Assembly: GCA_030068075.1 (NCBI GenBank)
Contig: CM057833.1
Coordinates: 51,523,087-51,587,086 of the forward strand
Direction: 5' to 3'
DNA length: 64,000 nt
Source of the DNA: Paguma larvata
Taxonomy: Eukaryota; Chordata; Mammalia; Carnivora; Viverridae
Shown here: in pieces, positions 12,605 through 24,442 of the stretch
How the letters are laid out: each line of letters begins with the position of its first letter
Numbering within the stretch: the first letter of the stretch is position 1
The notes under the pieces: generated by a model
The model's input: the letters and a program-made list of their open reading frames with translations, nothing else
Told to the model about the DNA's origin: nothing
Databases searched by the model: none
Position numbers and translations under genes: made by a program

Positions 12605-12735
12605 GTTGCTGAGTTTACAATTCTGAATTCATCCAGTCGCCTACTTCTCTAGCCAGGGTACCATGTCCTCTTGAAGAAAAACAAACACCTAGGTGGCTTG
12701 ATGCTACTACATATGTGTCCTGTGTTTATGGCTGG
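12605..12735. repeat. Copy A of an unassigned ~130-bp repeated segment
   Basis: Shares catccagtcgcctactt, gaaaaacaaacacct and a ggtggct.gatgc.acta block, in the same order and orientation, with copy B at 14112-14235. Similarity by eye is about 80%. I do not recognise the family. Confidence 0.75.
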
Positions 12736-12774
12736 TCCCCAGGAAAACTTTAGCTTCACATCTCTCATCAGCCA

Positions 12775-13115
12775 CTCTTCTCCACTTTTTTTTTTTTTAA
12801 ATTTCATTGCAACACAATATGTTGACTGGGTCTTAATGATTCTGAATAAATGTGTTAGATGATGATTTTATCATGATATTAGTATGAATAGCTAGAATTT
12901 TTTTTTAACATTTATTTTTGAAAGACAGGGAGAGACAGAGCATGAGCAGGGGAGGGGCAGAGAGAGAGGAGACACAGAATCTGAGACAGGCTCCAGGCTC
13001 TGAGCTGTCAGCACAGAGCTCAATGCGGGGCTCGAACCCACGGACTGCGAGATCATGACCTGAGCCGAAGCAGGACACTCAACCGACTGAGCCACCCAGG
13101 CGCCCCTCTTCTCCA
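12775..13115 (-). mobile_element. CAN-SINE with 3'-transduced flank
   Basis: The SINE body is 12899-13105 (head at right, cacccaggcgcccc). To its left are an internal T9 run (12898-12906), about 99 bp of non-SINE sequence (12799-12897), a T13 run (12786-12798), and then ctcttctcca (12775-12784). The same ten bases follow the SINE head at 13106-13115. The duplication therefore encloses SINE plus extra sequence, as expected for read-through past the SINE's own A-tail. Confidence 0.75.
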
Positions 13116-13291
13116 TTTCCTATAGCAACTACCTCAAACCTTAATATCTGTTCCTGCCTTCGTCCTTTCTCTCAGATGGTCATGGCTCCTACGTTTTAGA
13201 AATACAAAGATCGTGTGCTGGATCATTCATTCATCTCATCTCATGCCGCCCCGGCAAATGTGTCCCCATTTTTCACTTCCTTTTCTCTTCA

Positions 13292-13410
13292 GTAGCATTC
13301 ATTCCACGAGTACTTACTGGGCACCCACTCCATGCTAGGCAGTGTTAGAGGTGTTTATGATTCATCTGCGGACAAAGATCCCTGCTCTCTTGGAGAAAGA
13401 GTTTGCCTCA
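13292..13410 (-). mobile_element. L2 LINE 3' end fragment
   Basis: Reverse complement of the L2 end: attcattccacgagtactta, then ggcacccactccatgctagg, then acaaagatccctgctctctt. A classic order of L2 3' motifs. Confidence 0.78.
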
Positions 13411-14111
13411 TTCTGCCGGCACAGGGCCTCCTGACCATGTCTCCCATCTTCAAGAATCTTGATTCTTACCTTTCTACGTTTTTTTCATTAGTCGCTCCAC
13501 TAGCTCGGATCCTTTCTTTTTAAAATTCTCTCTACAAACTGGCTTTTATATTGCTCTTCCTTAACAACTGGAGCCTCTTGAATAATTAGCCCCTACTTGC
13601 TGTCATTTCCCATTTCTTCATTTCCCATTCTGTCTCAGCCTGATATACCGTGGTTTCTACCTGAGCTATTCAAGTGACTCCGTTCCCATGAAGATTAATA
13701 GAGATTTCTTAGTATTCAAGTTGAATGGATACTATTCAGTGTTTTATTGCTTGGTCTCTTTAAAAATCTCCACCGTCTTGAGTTCTACCCCACCATTCTT
13801 TTTCTGACTAACCATTCCTTCCCTTTTTTTCTTTTTCCCTAAGGGCCGGTGTCAGTAGACTTCTGCGTTTGGCTTTCTCACTTACTTCTTCTCGTATATT
13901 CCAATGGCCCCAGTTATTGCCTATCAGTAATGACTTACAAGCATATATTTTTGAACCACTTTGCCCTCAGCACTAAATATGTATTTCCAAATGCTTATTA
14001 AACATTATACCTTCATGGTATATAAATAGTTCTATTACAACATTTCCAAAAGAAAACTGTCTTTTCTCTGGAGCTTGTTTTTCTGTGTTCTATAATGTGG
14101 GATTGGATTTG

Positions 14112-14235
14112 CTGAGGTTCTAACTCTGAATCCATCCAGTCGCCTACTTGCACCAGGACACTGTGTTCCCTTGGAGAAAAACAAACACCTCGGTGGCTCG
14201 ATGCCACTATAAATATGTGACATACATGTTTAATT
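14112..14235. repeat. Copy B of an unassigned ~130-bp repeated segment
   Basis: Direct-orientation partner of 12605-12735, 1.5 kb away. Shared blocks include catccagtcgcctactt and gaaaaacaaacacct. Confidence 0.75.
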
Positions 14236-14379
14236 CTGTGTTCTGTATGTGGCACCAGTTCATACAAACTAAAATTATCTGCACCAAAAACTCAGTTAAT
14301 CATGATTGGGTTCCCTCACCTGCTGCCCAAATCCAGTGTCAAAAATATTAGGAAATCCTTTCATTTGCATGTCCCGTCA

Positions 14380-14625
14380 TTTCTAAAATCCTAGAGACTT
14401 GTCAACATCTTTGTTACTTTACTCAGAATCCCATCTTTTCTCACCTTGGTGATGAGAATAACCCTCTGTGTGGTCACCACTGTAATCCATCTTCCACAGG
14501 GCCTCAGGAGTAATCTTTTTCATCCTCAGGTCAGATCGTGTCATTCACTTACTTAATATGCCTTACTGTCTGCATAAGGTCCGATTCCTTTGCTTGGCAT
14601 GCAGGGCCTTCATGATCAGTTGTCA
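14380..14625 (+). mobile_element. L2-like ancient LINE fragment
   Basis: Shows the ordered motifs taatccatcttccacagg, cctcaggagtaatctttt, caggtcagatcgtgtcatt and catgcagggccttcatgat, which match a widespread mammalian old LINE consensus that I believe to be L2. 13540-13860 may be an upstream part of the same copy. Confidence 0.55.
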
Positions 14626-14744
14626 GCGATAATGAGAAATCTTAAATGTTCCTTATCTTAAAAATAATGCATTTGCATTGATGCTTTCTACAGGTTCCTG
14701 GTACATATACTTTATCAAATTTTCTGAGATTTAAAAAAAAATCA

Positions 14745-14969
14745 TGGAGCACCGGAGTGGCTCAGTTGGTTAAGCATCCAACTTCAACTCAGGTCATGAT
14801 CTCACCGTCCATGAGTTCAAGCTTGGAGTCAGGCTCTGTGCTGACAGCTCTGGAGCCTGCTTCAGAGTCTATGTCTCCTCCTCTCTCTGCCCCTCCCCTG
14901 TTCATGCTCTGTCTCTCTCTAGCTCTCTCTCTCAAAACAAATAAATATTAAAAAAAATTTTTAATAAAA
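14745..14969 (+). mobile_element. CAN-SINE (sense)
   Basis: Head ggagcaccggagtggctcag at left, CT-rich domain and A-rich tail at right. Flanked by ttaaaaaaaaatcat and ttttaaaaaatcat. Confidence 0.9.
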
Positions 14970-15327
14970 TTTTAAAAAATCATAAATAGGTACTTAAATT
15001 TATCAGAGTATTTCTGTAACTATTGAGATGATCCTGTGATTTCTCCCTAAGTTCTTTAATGTACTGAATCACAATGATCTTCTAATGTTAAACCATCCTT
15101 GTGTTATAAACTCTAATTGATAATATTTTCTTATGCATATGTGTACATGTGCGCCTAAGTGAAGAATGCTTAAAATTTTTTGTACCATCATTTATTTTGA
15201 CATCAAGGGAATACTGACCTCATTAACTGGTATACCTGTTTTTTCTCCTGCTTCCCTTTTCTTGCTATTTCATGGATCAACTCACATAAAATAGGGCTTG
15301 CCCGTTCTTTGAAAATTTGAGAAATCT

Positions 15328-15551
15328 GGGGCGCCTGGGTGGCTCAGTAGGTTAAGCGGCCGACTTCAGCTCAGGTCATGATCTCACAGTCTGTGGGTTC
15401 GAGCCCCACGTTGGCTATGTGCTGACAGCTCAGAGCCTGGAGCCTGCTTCAGATTCTGTATCTACCTCTCTCTCTGCCCTTCCCTTGCTCACGCTCTGTC
15501 TCTATGTCTCTCAAAAAAATAAATAAATAAATAATAATAAAAAAATAAAAA
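15328..15551 (+). mobile_element. Young CAN-SINE with perfect 17-bp duplication
   Basis: Sense copy beginning ggggcgcctgggtggctcag. The target-site duplication gaaaatttgagaaatct is identical at 15311-15327 and 15552-15568, so the insertion is relatively recent. Confidence 0.96.
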
Positions 15552-15802
15552 GAAAATTTGAGAAATCTTGTCCATGAAATCATGTAGACCTAGTCCTGGA
15601 AACTCATACAGAGGAAAATCATTGGTTACCACTTAAGTTTCTTCTACAGATGTTTAGACATTTTAGTTTTATTTTTGTCTCTATGCCATATCTGGCATTT
15701 GATTATAGTCCACAGATGCATCCATTTTGGTTGATTTTTCAAGTTTATTGGCACATAGTCATAATATTTTTAAAAATTTGTTTTGTCTGCTGTTCTCATT
15801 TT

Positions 15803-16009
15803 TAAAAATTTTATTTATTTGTTTTGAGAGGAGAGAGCACATGAGCCAGGGAAGGACAGAGAGGGAAAGAGAGAAAGAAAAATCCCAAGCAGGCTCCACA
15901 CCGTCAGCACAGGGCCCAGTGCAGGGCTTGATCTCATGAACAGTGAGATCATGACCTGAACCAAAATCAAGAGTCAGACACTTAACCAACTGAGCCACTT
16001 AGACACTCC
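15803..16009 (-). mobile_element. CAN-SINE
   Basis: Reverse orientation with a diverged head (ccacttagacactcc). Duplication tgctgttctcatttt (15788-15802) and tgttgttctcatttt (16010-16024) has one mismatch, so this is an older copy. Confidence 0.88.
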
Positions 16010-16101
16010 TGTTGTTCTCATTTTCATTGTGCATTTTATTTATTTGCATTTTCTTTTTTCTCTTGATCAATGTTGCAAAAGATTTCCCAATTTTATCTTT
16101 T

Positions 16102-16310
16102 TTTTTTTAATGTTTTATTTATTTTTGAGACAGGGAGAGACAGAGCATGAGTGGGGGAGGGGCAGAGAGAGGGAGACACAGAATCCGAAGCAGGCTCCAG
16201 GCTCTGAGCTGTCAGCACAGAGCCCGACGCTGAGCTCGAACTCACAGACCGCAAGATCATGACCTGAGCCGAAGTCGGACGCTCAACCAACTGAGCCACC
16301 CAGGCGCCCC
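16102..16310 (-). mobile_element. Young CAN-SINE with perfect 16-bp duplication
   Basis: Reverse orientation. Duplication cccaattttatctttt is identical at 16086-16101 and 16311-16326. Confidence 0.95.
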
Positions 16311-16383
16311 CCCAATTTTATCTTTTAAAAGAAACAGCTTTTCTTGTGTTTGTTATTTCTTTCTTTTGCTTATTTCTGCCCTT

Positions 16384-16742
16384 CTTTTTAAATTTTAATT
16401 CCAGTATACGTAACATAGTGTTATATTAGTGTCAGGTGTACAGTATAGTGATTCAGTAATTTTATGTTACTCGGTGCTCATCATGCTTAGTGTACTCTTA
16501 ATCCCTTTCACCTGTTTCGCCCATCCCCCACCCACTTCCCCTCTGGGAACCATCTGTTCTCTATAGTTAAGAGTCTGTTTCTTAGTTTGTCTCTTTTTCT
16601 CTTTGTGTTGTATCTTAAATTCCATATATGAATGAAATTATGAGGTATTTGTCTTTCTCTGATTTATTTCACTTAGCCTTAGATCCATCCATATTGTTGC
16701 AAATGGCAAGATCTCGGTCTTTTTTTGGCTGAGCACTATTCT

Positions 16743-16789
<47 letters not shown>

Positions 16790-18410
16790 CCTCTTCTGTA
16801 TCCATTCATCCATCTATCAGTGGACACGGACTGCTTCCATATTCTGGCCATTGTAAATTATGCTGCAATAAACATAAGGATGCATATATATTTTTAAATT
16901 AGTGTTTTTATATTTTTTGAGTAAATATCCAAAAGAGAAATTACCGGATCATGTGGTAATACTATTTTTAATTTCTTTGAGGAGCCTCTGTACTGTTTTC
17001 CACAGTGTCTGGCCTTATCTTTATAATATCTTTGTATTTTTCTCCTTTTCCTCTGTCTTCATTTATATCAATACTTAGAACCTTTGTTTTCAATCTCGGT
17101 GGTTTTCTGAAGAATGTATTTCAAGCAAGTTTCTTTTTAACGCTGTACCTGTGTGTCATGAATTTTATTTTGGCTTTTTAAAGTTTTATTTGGATTTTGG
17201 TTAACACATTTTTGAATTTTGAATACTAAATTTTGAATAACAATTTTGAATATTAACCTTTTATCTCATATGTCATATGCAAATATCTTCTCCCATTTCA
17301 TCAGTTGCCTTTTAGTTTTGCTGATTGTATCTTTTACTGTGCAGAAGTTTTTATTTTGATGAGGTTCCAATAGTTCATTTTTTGCTTTGATTTCCCTTGC
17401 CTCCAGAGACATGTTGAGTAAGTTGCTGCAGCTGAGGTCAAAGAGGTTTTTGTCTGCTTTCTCCTCTAGGATTTTGATGGCTTCCTTTCTTAAGTTTGGT
17501 CTTTCATCCATTTTGAGTTTATTTTTGTGTATGGTGTAAGAAAGTGTTCAGGTTCATTTTTCTGCATGTCACTGTCCAGTTTTCCCAACACCACTTGCTG
17601 AAGAGACTGTCTTTATTCCATTGGATATTCTTTCCTGCTTTGTCAAAGATTACTTGGCCATACGTTTGTGGGTCCATTTCTGGATTCTCTATTCTGTTCC
17701 ATTGATCTGAGTGTCCGTTTTGGTGCCAGTACCATACTGTCTTGATGATTACAGCTTCATAATACAGCCTGAAGTCTGGGATTGTGATGTCTCTGGTTTT
17801 GGTTCTTTTTCAAGATTGCTTTGGCTATTCAGGGTCTTTTTGTGGTTCCATACAAACTTTAGGATTGTTTGCTCAAGGTCTGTGAAGAATGCTGGTGTTA
17901 TTTTGATAAGGATTGCATCGAATATGTAGATTGCTTTGGATAGTAGTGACATTTTAACAATATTTGTTCTTCCTGTCCAGGAGCATGGAATATTTTTCCA
18001 TTTTTTGAGTGTCTTCTTCAATTTCTCTCATATGCTTTCTATAGTTTTCAGTTTATAGATTTTTCAACTCTTTGGTTAGATTTATTCCTAGGTATTTTAT
18101 GATTTTTGGTGCAATTGTAAATGGGACCAATTCCTTGATTTCTCTGTCTGTTGCTTCATTATTGGTGTGTAGGAATGCAACCGATTTCTCTGCATTGATT
18201 TTATATCCTGCCACTTTGCTGTATTCGTGGATCAGTTCTAGCAGTTGTTTGATGGAATCTTTTGGGGTTTCCATATAGAGTATCATGTCATCTGTGAAGA
18301 GTGAAAGTTTGACCTCCTCCTGGCTGACTTGTATGCCTTTTATTCCTTTGTGTTGTCTGATTGCTGAGGCTAAGACTTCCAGTGCTATGTTGAATAACAG
18401 TGGTGAGCCA
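16384..18410 (-). mobile_element. LINE-1 fragment L1-B, antisense, 5'-truncated
   Basis: Minus-strand L1 3' UTR and ORF2 C-terminal half. Translations at 17749-18021 ([21 protein letters not shown]) and 18053-18286 ([18 protein letters not shown]) are unmistakable ORF2. It contains a (TG)n expansion at 16743-16788. A diverged stretch at about 17000-17170 breaks continuity and may be another insertion. Confidence 0.88.
16743..16788. repeat. (TG)n microsatellite, about 23 units
   Basis: About 46 nt of pure TG repeat inside L1-B. Long and uninterrupted, so probably length-variable between individuals. Confidence 0.95.
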
Positions 18411-18769
18411 CTTAACTCTTTCTTATCCTCATCCTACTTCCTTCTTTTTAGCGCACTTACCACCATATTGGTATCTACATTTTTATTTTACGATGGCCTT
18501 AAATATTTTTCCCTCATGGTAGTAGGTTTTGCATGCAAAATTGAAATTAATTACGATCTTATGTATGTTTATTTGCACATATCATGTAATATTGTCTTGC
18601 ATTTACTGCATCTTATGTGATTTTCGGAAAAGGTATTAATTGAAAAAAAAAGAAACTTTTGAGAATTTGTATAGTTGGGAATATTTTTCCTTCTTTCACA
18701 TATTTAGGTAATAACTGAATATAAAAATACAAAAATCTAGATTCAAAGTTCTTCCTCTGGCCCTTTGAA

Positions 18770-19270
18770 AATACTAATTTGTTGCCTTCTTAAATTCAGT
18801 GTTGATGCTTTGAGGAACTTTGAGGGAAATATTCATTTCCTGTTCCCTTTGGAAGTACATTCTTTCTCACTGGAAGCTTTTAGCATTTTTGTCTTTGATA
18901 TTCTTAAATTTCATACCCAAAAATGTGACTAGGTATGTTTTTTCCTTTATGCATCATATCTGGAACACTGTGAACCCCTTTCATTCTGTGCTCTTTAGTT
19001 TTTGTTTAATGATGAGCAATTCTCAGCTGTTATTTCTTCAAAGATCCCGTTCTTTTTCTTCTCCTTCAGGGATTCCTGTTTTATACAGGTTGACACTTCT
19101 AGCCTCTTTATTGCCTTGCTTTTTCTCTTTTGTTTTGTTTGCATTTCTTATTTCCGTGTTTTATTTGCATTTTGCATTTTCCACTTCTTTATCCTCTCTG
19201 ATGTCTCCTGGGAACTTTTTTGAACTGTTTTTCCAGTCACTGTTTTGTTTTTCAGCAACACATATTCCAC
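18770..19270 (-). mobile_element. Old LINE-1 or HAL1 5'-region fragment
   Basis: The + strand has ggaagcttttagcatttttg, tgtgactaggtatgtttttt and cagctgttatttcttcaaag, which resemble the reverse complement of old L1/HAL1 sequence upstream of ORF2. The 162-codon ORF here has no protein features and is a by-product. Confidence 0.5.
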
Positions 19271-19296
19271 TATTTAACCTATGTGTTCAAGCACAG

Positions 19297-19450
19297 GATA
19301 GAGGTTAAGAGTATTGCTCTGTATGAGTTTCTTCAGTTTCCTAGTCTACAGAGTGGTGATAATAGTACCAACTCTGTAGCTGTTTTGGAAAATTAAGTGA
19401 TACCATCCGTGTAAAGTGCTTAGAATGATGCCAAGTATGTGGTAAGGGAG
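19297..19450 (+). mobile_element. MIR element
   Basis: Ordered MIR motifs: ggttaagagtattgctctg, tcagtttcctagtctacaga, gtgataatagtacc, gtaaagtgcttagaatgatg, ccaagtatgtggtaag. Confidence 0.85.
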
Positions 19451-20881
19451 GGCTGCTTTTCTCCGTTTTTTTCAACATTTCTGTTTTTCATACCCACTAT
19501 TTCAAATTAGTTATTCTTTATAACTACTTCTCCTTGATTCACGTTACTGGTAAAATGTTTTTTAAGGATATTTATTATGTCTGTTATTACACAGCGTTCT
19601 TATTTCCTATCAGTTAATTCTGGCTTGTCTCTTACAGTTTGTTACTTATAATTTTTAGGGGCTCCATTTTCTCTACATGTGTGGTTGTTCTGTGAATACG
19701 TATTTCTCTGGGAGGGTGTCCGCTTCCCTGTATGTGAGTGTTTAGAGGTTGAGGGAGTAGAGGATGGACAGGGGAGAGCAAAAGCCTGTTCATCTTGGCT
19801 AGGATTTAGGGAAGGCAGGTGAGGAGCTAGGCAGGGAACCTCTGCCTTTACTACCTGTCCTTGGCTGCAACCCTTTTCCCACCTCAACCAGGCAATCCCG
19901 CACCTTTGAGAAACTCTTAATTCGTTGATTCTATGGCTGTCACTGGGTGATGCTGCTGCTTTTCCCTCCTCATGCTGACCAGGAAAGCCCTCATCCTAGA
20001 GGGCAGTGTGGAGGCAGCAACATAGTCACACAAGTAGAAAGCCCTTCCCCAACTGGCTGTAGGTCCAGGCTCTCCCCTGCTCCTTGTTGATGTCTGCCTC
20101 TGCACCGGGCCCTGCTGCCTTCTCTCTCTCCAGGGATTCCTCACAGGTTTTGGGTCCCATTCTCACATTCATCACCCTGTCCCTCTATTTTCACAGTATC
20201 TGGGTTTAGAGAGGGATTCCAGGTGCATTGTCAGTTCTCCATTTTTTCATGACTAGACGTTGATAGTTTTTTATGTTTATAAACTAAGTTTATAGTTTAA
20301 GTACTAACCGTATGTTAGTATTCTCATCTATCAGGTTGGTTTTTAAAATTGAAAACACTTTCAAATTTTTAGGAAGCTCCTAATTGCATTTATGTAAGTC
20401 CAGTTCAGCTTTGTATCAGAAGATTAACTTAATAAAGACTTTTATTACAAGAAATTTTTTATTCCTAAGGCAACCCACATTATTATGCATTATAAGGTAT
20501 TCATACTGCACCGACAAGTTATCTCCCTATTAATATATTCAGATACCCTTGGGATCTTTCTACTTGTATGAAGAGATTTAGCTAACTTCATTGTTTCTGT
20601 TTTTGTTTTATCTTCCTAAATCGTTAGTCCTCTTCGAGCAATTTGTATTTCACTGAGACATGAGCATTTCAGAATATACCGTACAGTATATATAGTGTAT
20701 GTCTTAATGTTGTAACTAGAAATTGTGGTAGAATACATTTAAAAATGTATCATATAAAGCAGTTTGCCTTTGTCATTTAAAAAAGATCAGATGAATGAGA
20801 ATTTCTGGAGGAAAGTATTTAAAATTTCATCTTTTGTACTTATCCTTGTTGTAATGTCTCCTATTTCTGTATTTATTGTAG

Positions 20882-21008
20882 ATGCACAGTAATCAAAAAG
20901 GCTTACTTCCAGAGCCAAACCCTGTACAAATTATGAAAAGTTTAAACAACCCAGCTCTGTTACAAGTCCTCCTACAACCCCAGCTCTGCGGGCGAGCTGT
21001 TAAACCAG
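20882..21008 (+). CDS. RAVER2: RAVER2 exon 5: start of C-terminal linker region
   Basis: 127 nt, phase 0 in and phase 1 out, 42 codons beginning MHSNQKGLLPEPNPVQIMK and including SLNNPALLQVLLQPQLCG. This is the conserved leucine-rich segment after the three RRMs in raver proteins, probably helical at first and then disordered. Acceptor ctgtatttattgtag, donor CAG|gtaagc. The exon opens with ATG, but this is internal and in frame. Confidence 0.96.
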
Positions 21009-21649
21009 GTAAGCCCCGCGGACACTGACTACAGACAGAAGGCTGGCGTGAAGTGAAGTCAGTCTGTGCTGTTTTACATGAGAAACACATTTACATTAGT
21101 CCAAAAATATTTTTCTAGGACTTGTTAATGAATTTTAATTAACGGTCTGAGGTGATAATATGTTTTGACTGGTTTTGGTAGATACAATCTGCTTATGTGT
21201 CTCCTGATTTGTTTTACCTTTAATAAATGTTAAATATTAAAACCAGTTTAGCTCCTAATTGCAGGAATTTAAAGACCAGATAATTAACATGCTACATTGT
21301 TATGAACTGTATCTACAGAGGATATGAGACTTTTCTCAGTAATATATTTAGCAGAATTACTTTGTTTGAAAATGCTAAAGGTAAGTTTCCTTTTTGCTTA
21401 TACCTTTTTTGTTGAAAAATAGTTTTACTTTGTAGAAAATGACAAAAGCATTATGGAAATCTTTATAATATTGACACATATTAAACATCTATTTAGTATT
21501 CCTCTTCTGAAAAGAGCCTACCTCTTGAAATGCACAATTATATGTACATAAAATGTATACTTTAGCATTATGAAGTGAATTTTATATTCAACATTAAAGT
21601 TTAGAATAAAATGTTTAAATACATTTTATGTTTGTTTATGTTTAGCTGG

Positions 21650-22300
21650 TCTGACACCAGCTAGCGCTCCAGCTCACCGACAGGTCTGCCCCTCCTTCGC
21701 ATACTCAGTTGTAAGTTTACGGGGTCCCCAAGCCATCTGTACTTCTGACCAGCTGGCTCCAAATTTGGGGGTTCCAATGACCACCTCAGGTTTGACGATT
21801 TGCTAGAACAATTCATAGAACTTAGGAAAACACTATATGCATGATTATAGTTTTATTATAAAGCCTACAACTCAGGAACAACCAAAAGAAAATACTCTTA
21901 GAGCTAGGTCTAGGAGGGCCCTGAATGCAGAGCTTTTATGATCTTTTCTCATAGAGCCAGAGCACATTACCCTCCCAGCACATCTGTGTGTTCACCAGGT
22001 ACAGATCTCTACTGAATTAAATTTGGCATCCAGAGTTTTTATTGGAGTTTCGTTATGCAGGCCTGACAAGCCGTTGTTGAACTCAATCTCCAGTTTCCCT
22101 CTTCTCTCTGGAGATCAGGAGGTCCTGCTGGTGTCACAGGGCCCAAAGCCCCAGCCCCTTAATCATGTAGTTGATGTTTCTGACAAGACCAGTCCCCACA
22201 TAAGGGTCCCTGTTGAGTCACCTCATCAGCATAACAAAGATACTTGTAGCACTCAGAAGATTCTAAGGACTTAGTTTTCCTTCTAGGAACCAGGGACAAA
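21650..22300. mobile_element. LTR-like old retroviral remnant (ERVL/MaLR type, tentative)
   Basis: About 650 bp with motifs known from old mammalian LTR consensus sequences: tccaatgaccacctcaggtt, catgattatagttttattat, cagagtttttattggagttt, gagtcacctcatcagcataa, aggaaccagggacaaagacc. No internal retroviral genes are present, so it looks like a solitary LTR. Family (for example MLT2) is a guess. Confidence 0.5.
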
Positions 22301-23226
22301 GACCAGTTAAATTTTTTATTATGCAACAATATATGTTGTTGGGACATAATAAATATGTCCCATAGTCATCAATTTTTTGTGTGCGAGAAAGAGCTTTAGA
22401 GGTTTTCCAGGTCAGCTTGTTACATAATCAGATATCTCTTCTATAATTTCCGTGGTATAGAGATAGTTTTCTTATGTCTTGATTACTTAAAGCCTGAGAA
22501 GCTAATTATTTCCCAAGGCAACCTATTCCCTAATTTGACAAATGTAATTGCTGGAAGTTTTTTTTTTTAAATATTAGATGGTAATTTGTGTAATTTTAGC
22601 CACTTATTCTAGTTCTTCCTCTGAAGAAACACAAAATAAATCTATTCCTTCTTCCATAAGAAAAGACTTCTAATAATGTTTGAAAAGACAACTACCATGA
22701 AACCTTAGTCATTTTTGGTTTTCGCGGTCTTCTATTCTCCAGGTCAGTGGTCTTCTTAAAATTTATTTATTTTTGAACGTGCAGCCCTATCAGTAAAATA
22801 AATTTTGAGCAGAGTCTCAGTGTATACAGTATATGTATCAATTATATGTCAGTTATATAAATGCTTCCTTGTTGATCTGTATATTATGAAATGATAAAGC
22901 TTAATATTTTTACTTAAAGATGAAAGTTAATATGAACAAGAGTTCAAGTATTTTTTTTTTAACACCTCATTAACTTCTTTGGAAACTACCATTTTATGTT
23001 TGACTTTCCATAATATGTTCCAAGCTTCCCCAGCTAGTTGTTCTCTTGTGGATAGTAGCCTAGGTTTTCTGAGTTGTCCAGATACAGGGTATACACAGAC
23101 ACGAACATATCCTGTAAATGGGTTTTGATCAACACAGCATATGGTGGGATTTCCCTCCTGGGATCTAATGCAGTCCAAGATGGTATCAGTGTTTGAAGGA
23201 AGTATATCCTGCTCTTGGGTCTTTTA

Positions 23227-23456
23227 TTTTATTTATTTATTTTTTTTAATTTTTTTTTAATGTTTATTTATTTTTGAGACAGAGAGAGACAGCATGAGTG
23301 GGGGAAGGGCAGAGAGAGGGAGACATAGAATCGGAAGCAGGCTCCAGGCTCTGAGCTGTCAGCACAGAGCCTGACGCGGGGCTCGAACTCACAGACTGTG
23401 AGATCATGACCTGCGCCGAAGTCGGACGCTCAACCAACTAAGCCACCCAGGCGCCC
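23227..23456 (-). mobile_element. CAN-SINE
   Basis: Reverse orientation with a long T-rich tail, ending agccacccaggcgccc. Identical duplication ctcttgggtctttta at 23212-23226 and 23457-23471, so quite young. Confidence 0.95.
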
Positions 23457-24044
23457 CTCTTGGGTCTTTTAGAAAGTATTGTCCACACCTTTGAACTCTG
23501 GGCTCTCTTTAGTAACTCTTCTGCAATATTAGATTTTGTCTTTTCGTCTAAGAATATATATTCTCTACTCTGCTTTTCTACTCAGATTGATGTATAGCCA
23601 AGAAATAAGTTATGCTTATTTTAGGGCTAGTTTCACAATTTTAAATAGGATGTTTCACTATTACACTGATGGAGAAATTATTTCACCCAGCTTGCTTTCT
23701 TCCTTTGTGTGGAGGAGCAAGGGAGGAGAATTAAATCTACCTAACTTGAGCACATGCAAAGCTTCTGGAGGATATATGGAACGTTTCTTGGTGTTTAGGA
23801 AAGACGAAGTGTCTTGTTAATCAGTAAGTTCCACTTGTATTTCCTTTACTATGTCCTTTACTGTATCTTAACTCTATCCCTTACTGTATTTTGAGTTCCT
23901 CACAGAGGGCTCTGAGCAAGTTAAGAATTATAATTCCTTATAATTATGTTTATATTAAGTAGTATATGTATTTATATTCATACCCTTGCTCTTCTTCCTT
24001 CTCATTGTTTCATTTCTCAAATAACTCATTCATACTTACTTGTT

Positions 24045-24130
24045 TTTAATTTGTCTCTCCCACTAGAATATAAGTTCTGTAACTGCAAAGATTTATGTCT
24101 TATTCATCATGCCCTTAAAACAGAACTGTT
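24045..24130 (+). mobile_element. L2 LINE 3' end fragment
   Basis: tctcccactagaatataagt followed by gcaaagatttatgtcttatt matches the L2 3' end order. Confidence 0.55.
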
Positions 24131-24442
24131 ATTTATAATGAAAGGAATTAAATATTTATTTACAGATCAATCCCCTTCCTCTATATCTCTGTTCCACGAC
24201 TTATATGTATTTCGTTACTCACATACGGTCTGATCTATAAATTCCCAACTACTCTTGTCTGCCTTTTCTGTCTAATCTGTATACTTCCATCAGCTCAGTT
24301 ACTTTGACCATACTTATCTTTTCTCTTCAATCCAGACCTTTTAACCAACTTCAAAAATACAAGATTCTAGACTTCTTTCTTGATACATATGTGTGGGTCC
24401 CTTTTAAGTTTTAACTGGTATGCAATTACTTATAGTCTAAAT

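Larger units (their letters stand above)
14990..16380 (-). mobile_element. Old LINE-1 ORF2 fragment, heavily interrupted
   Basis: Minus-strand L1 ORF2 text survives as aatgtactgaatcacaatga, ctaatgttaaaccatccttg and ttttctcttgatcaatgtt. Three SINEs (15328, 15803, 16102) split it. More diverged than the L1 that follows it. Confidence 0.65.
11447..20881 (+). other. RAVER2: RAVER2 intron 4
   Basis: 9.4-kb intron, the longest complete one here. From left to right it holds an unassigned old repeat near 12110-12380, a pair of similar 130-bp segments (12605 and 14112), SINEs, L2 pieces, an L1 composite from about 14.9 to 18.4 kb, a further LINE 5'-type fragment (18.77-19.27 kb), and a MIR. Positions 11450-12100 and 19460-20880 show no recognisable element. 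19640-20230 is GC-richer than its surroundings, but its ORFs are short and look random. Confidence 0.82.

Noticed and set aside
15328..15420. tRNA-like A and B box sequences at the heads of SINEs as tRNA genes.
   Set aside because: They belong to tRNA-derived CAN-SINEs: each is followed by the SINE body and A-tail and flanked by target-site duplications.
18820..19308. A 162-codon + strand ORF with hydrophobic stretches like membrane segments.
   Set aside because: T-rich DNA translates to Phe/Leu/Ser in this frame. The region resembles an old LINE 5' fragment and a MIR begins inside its end.
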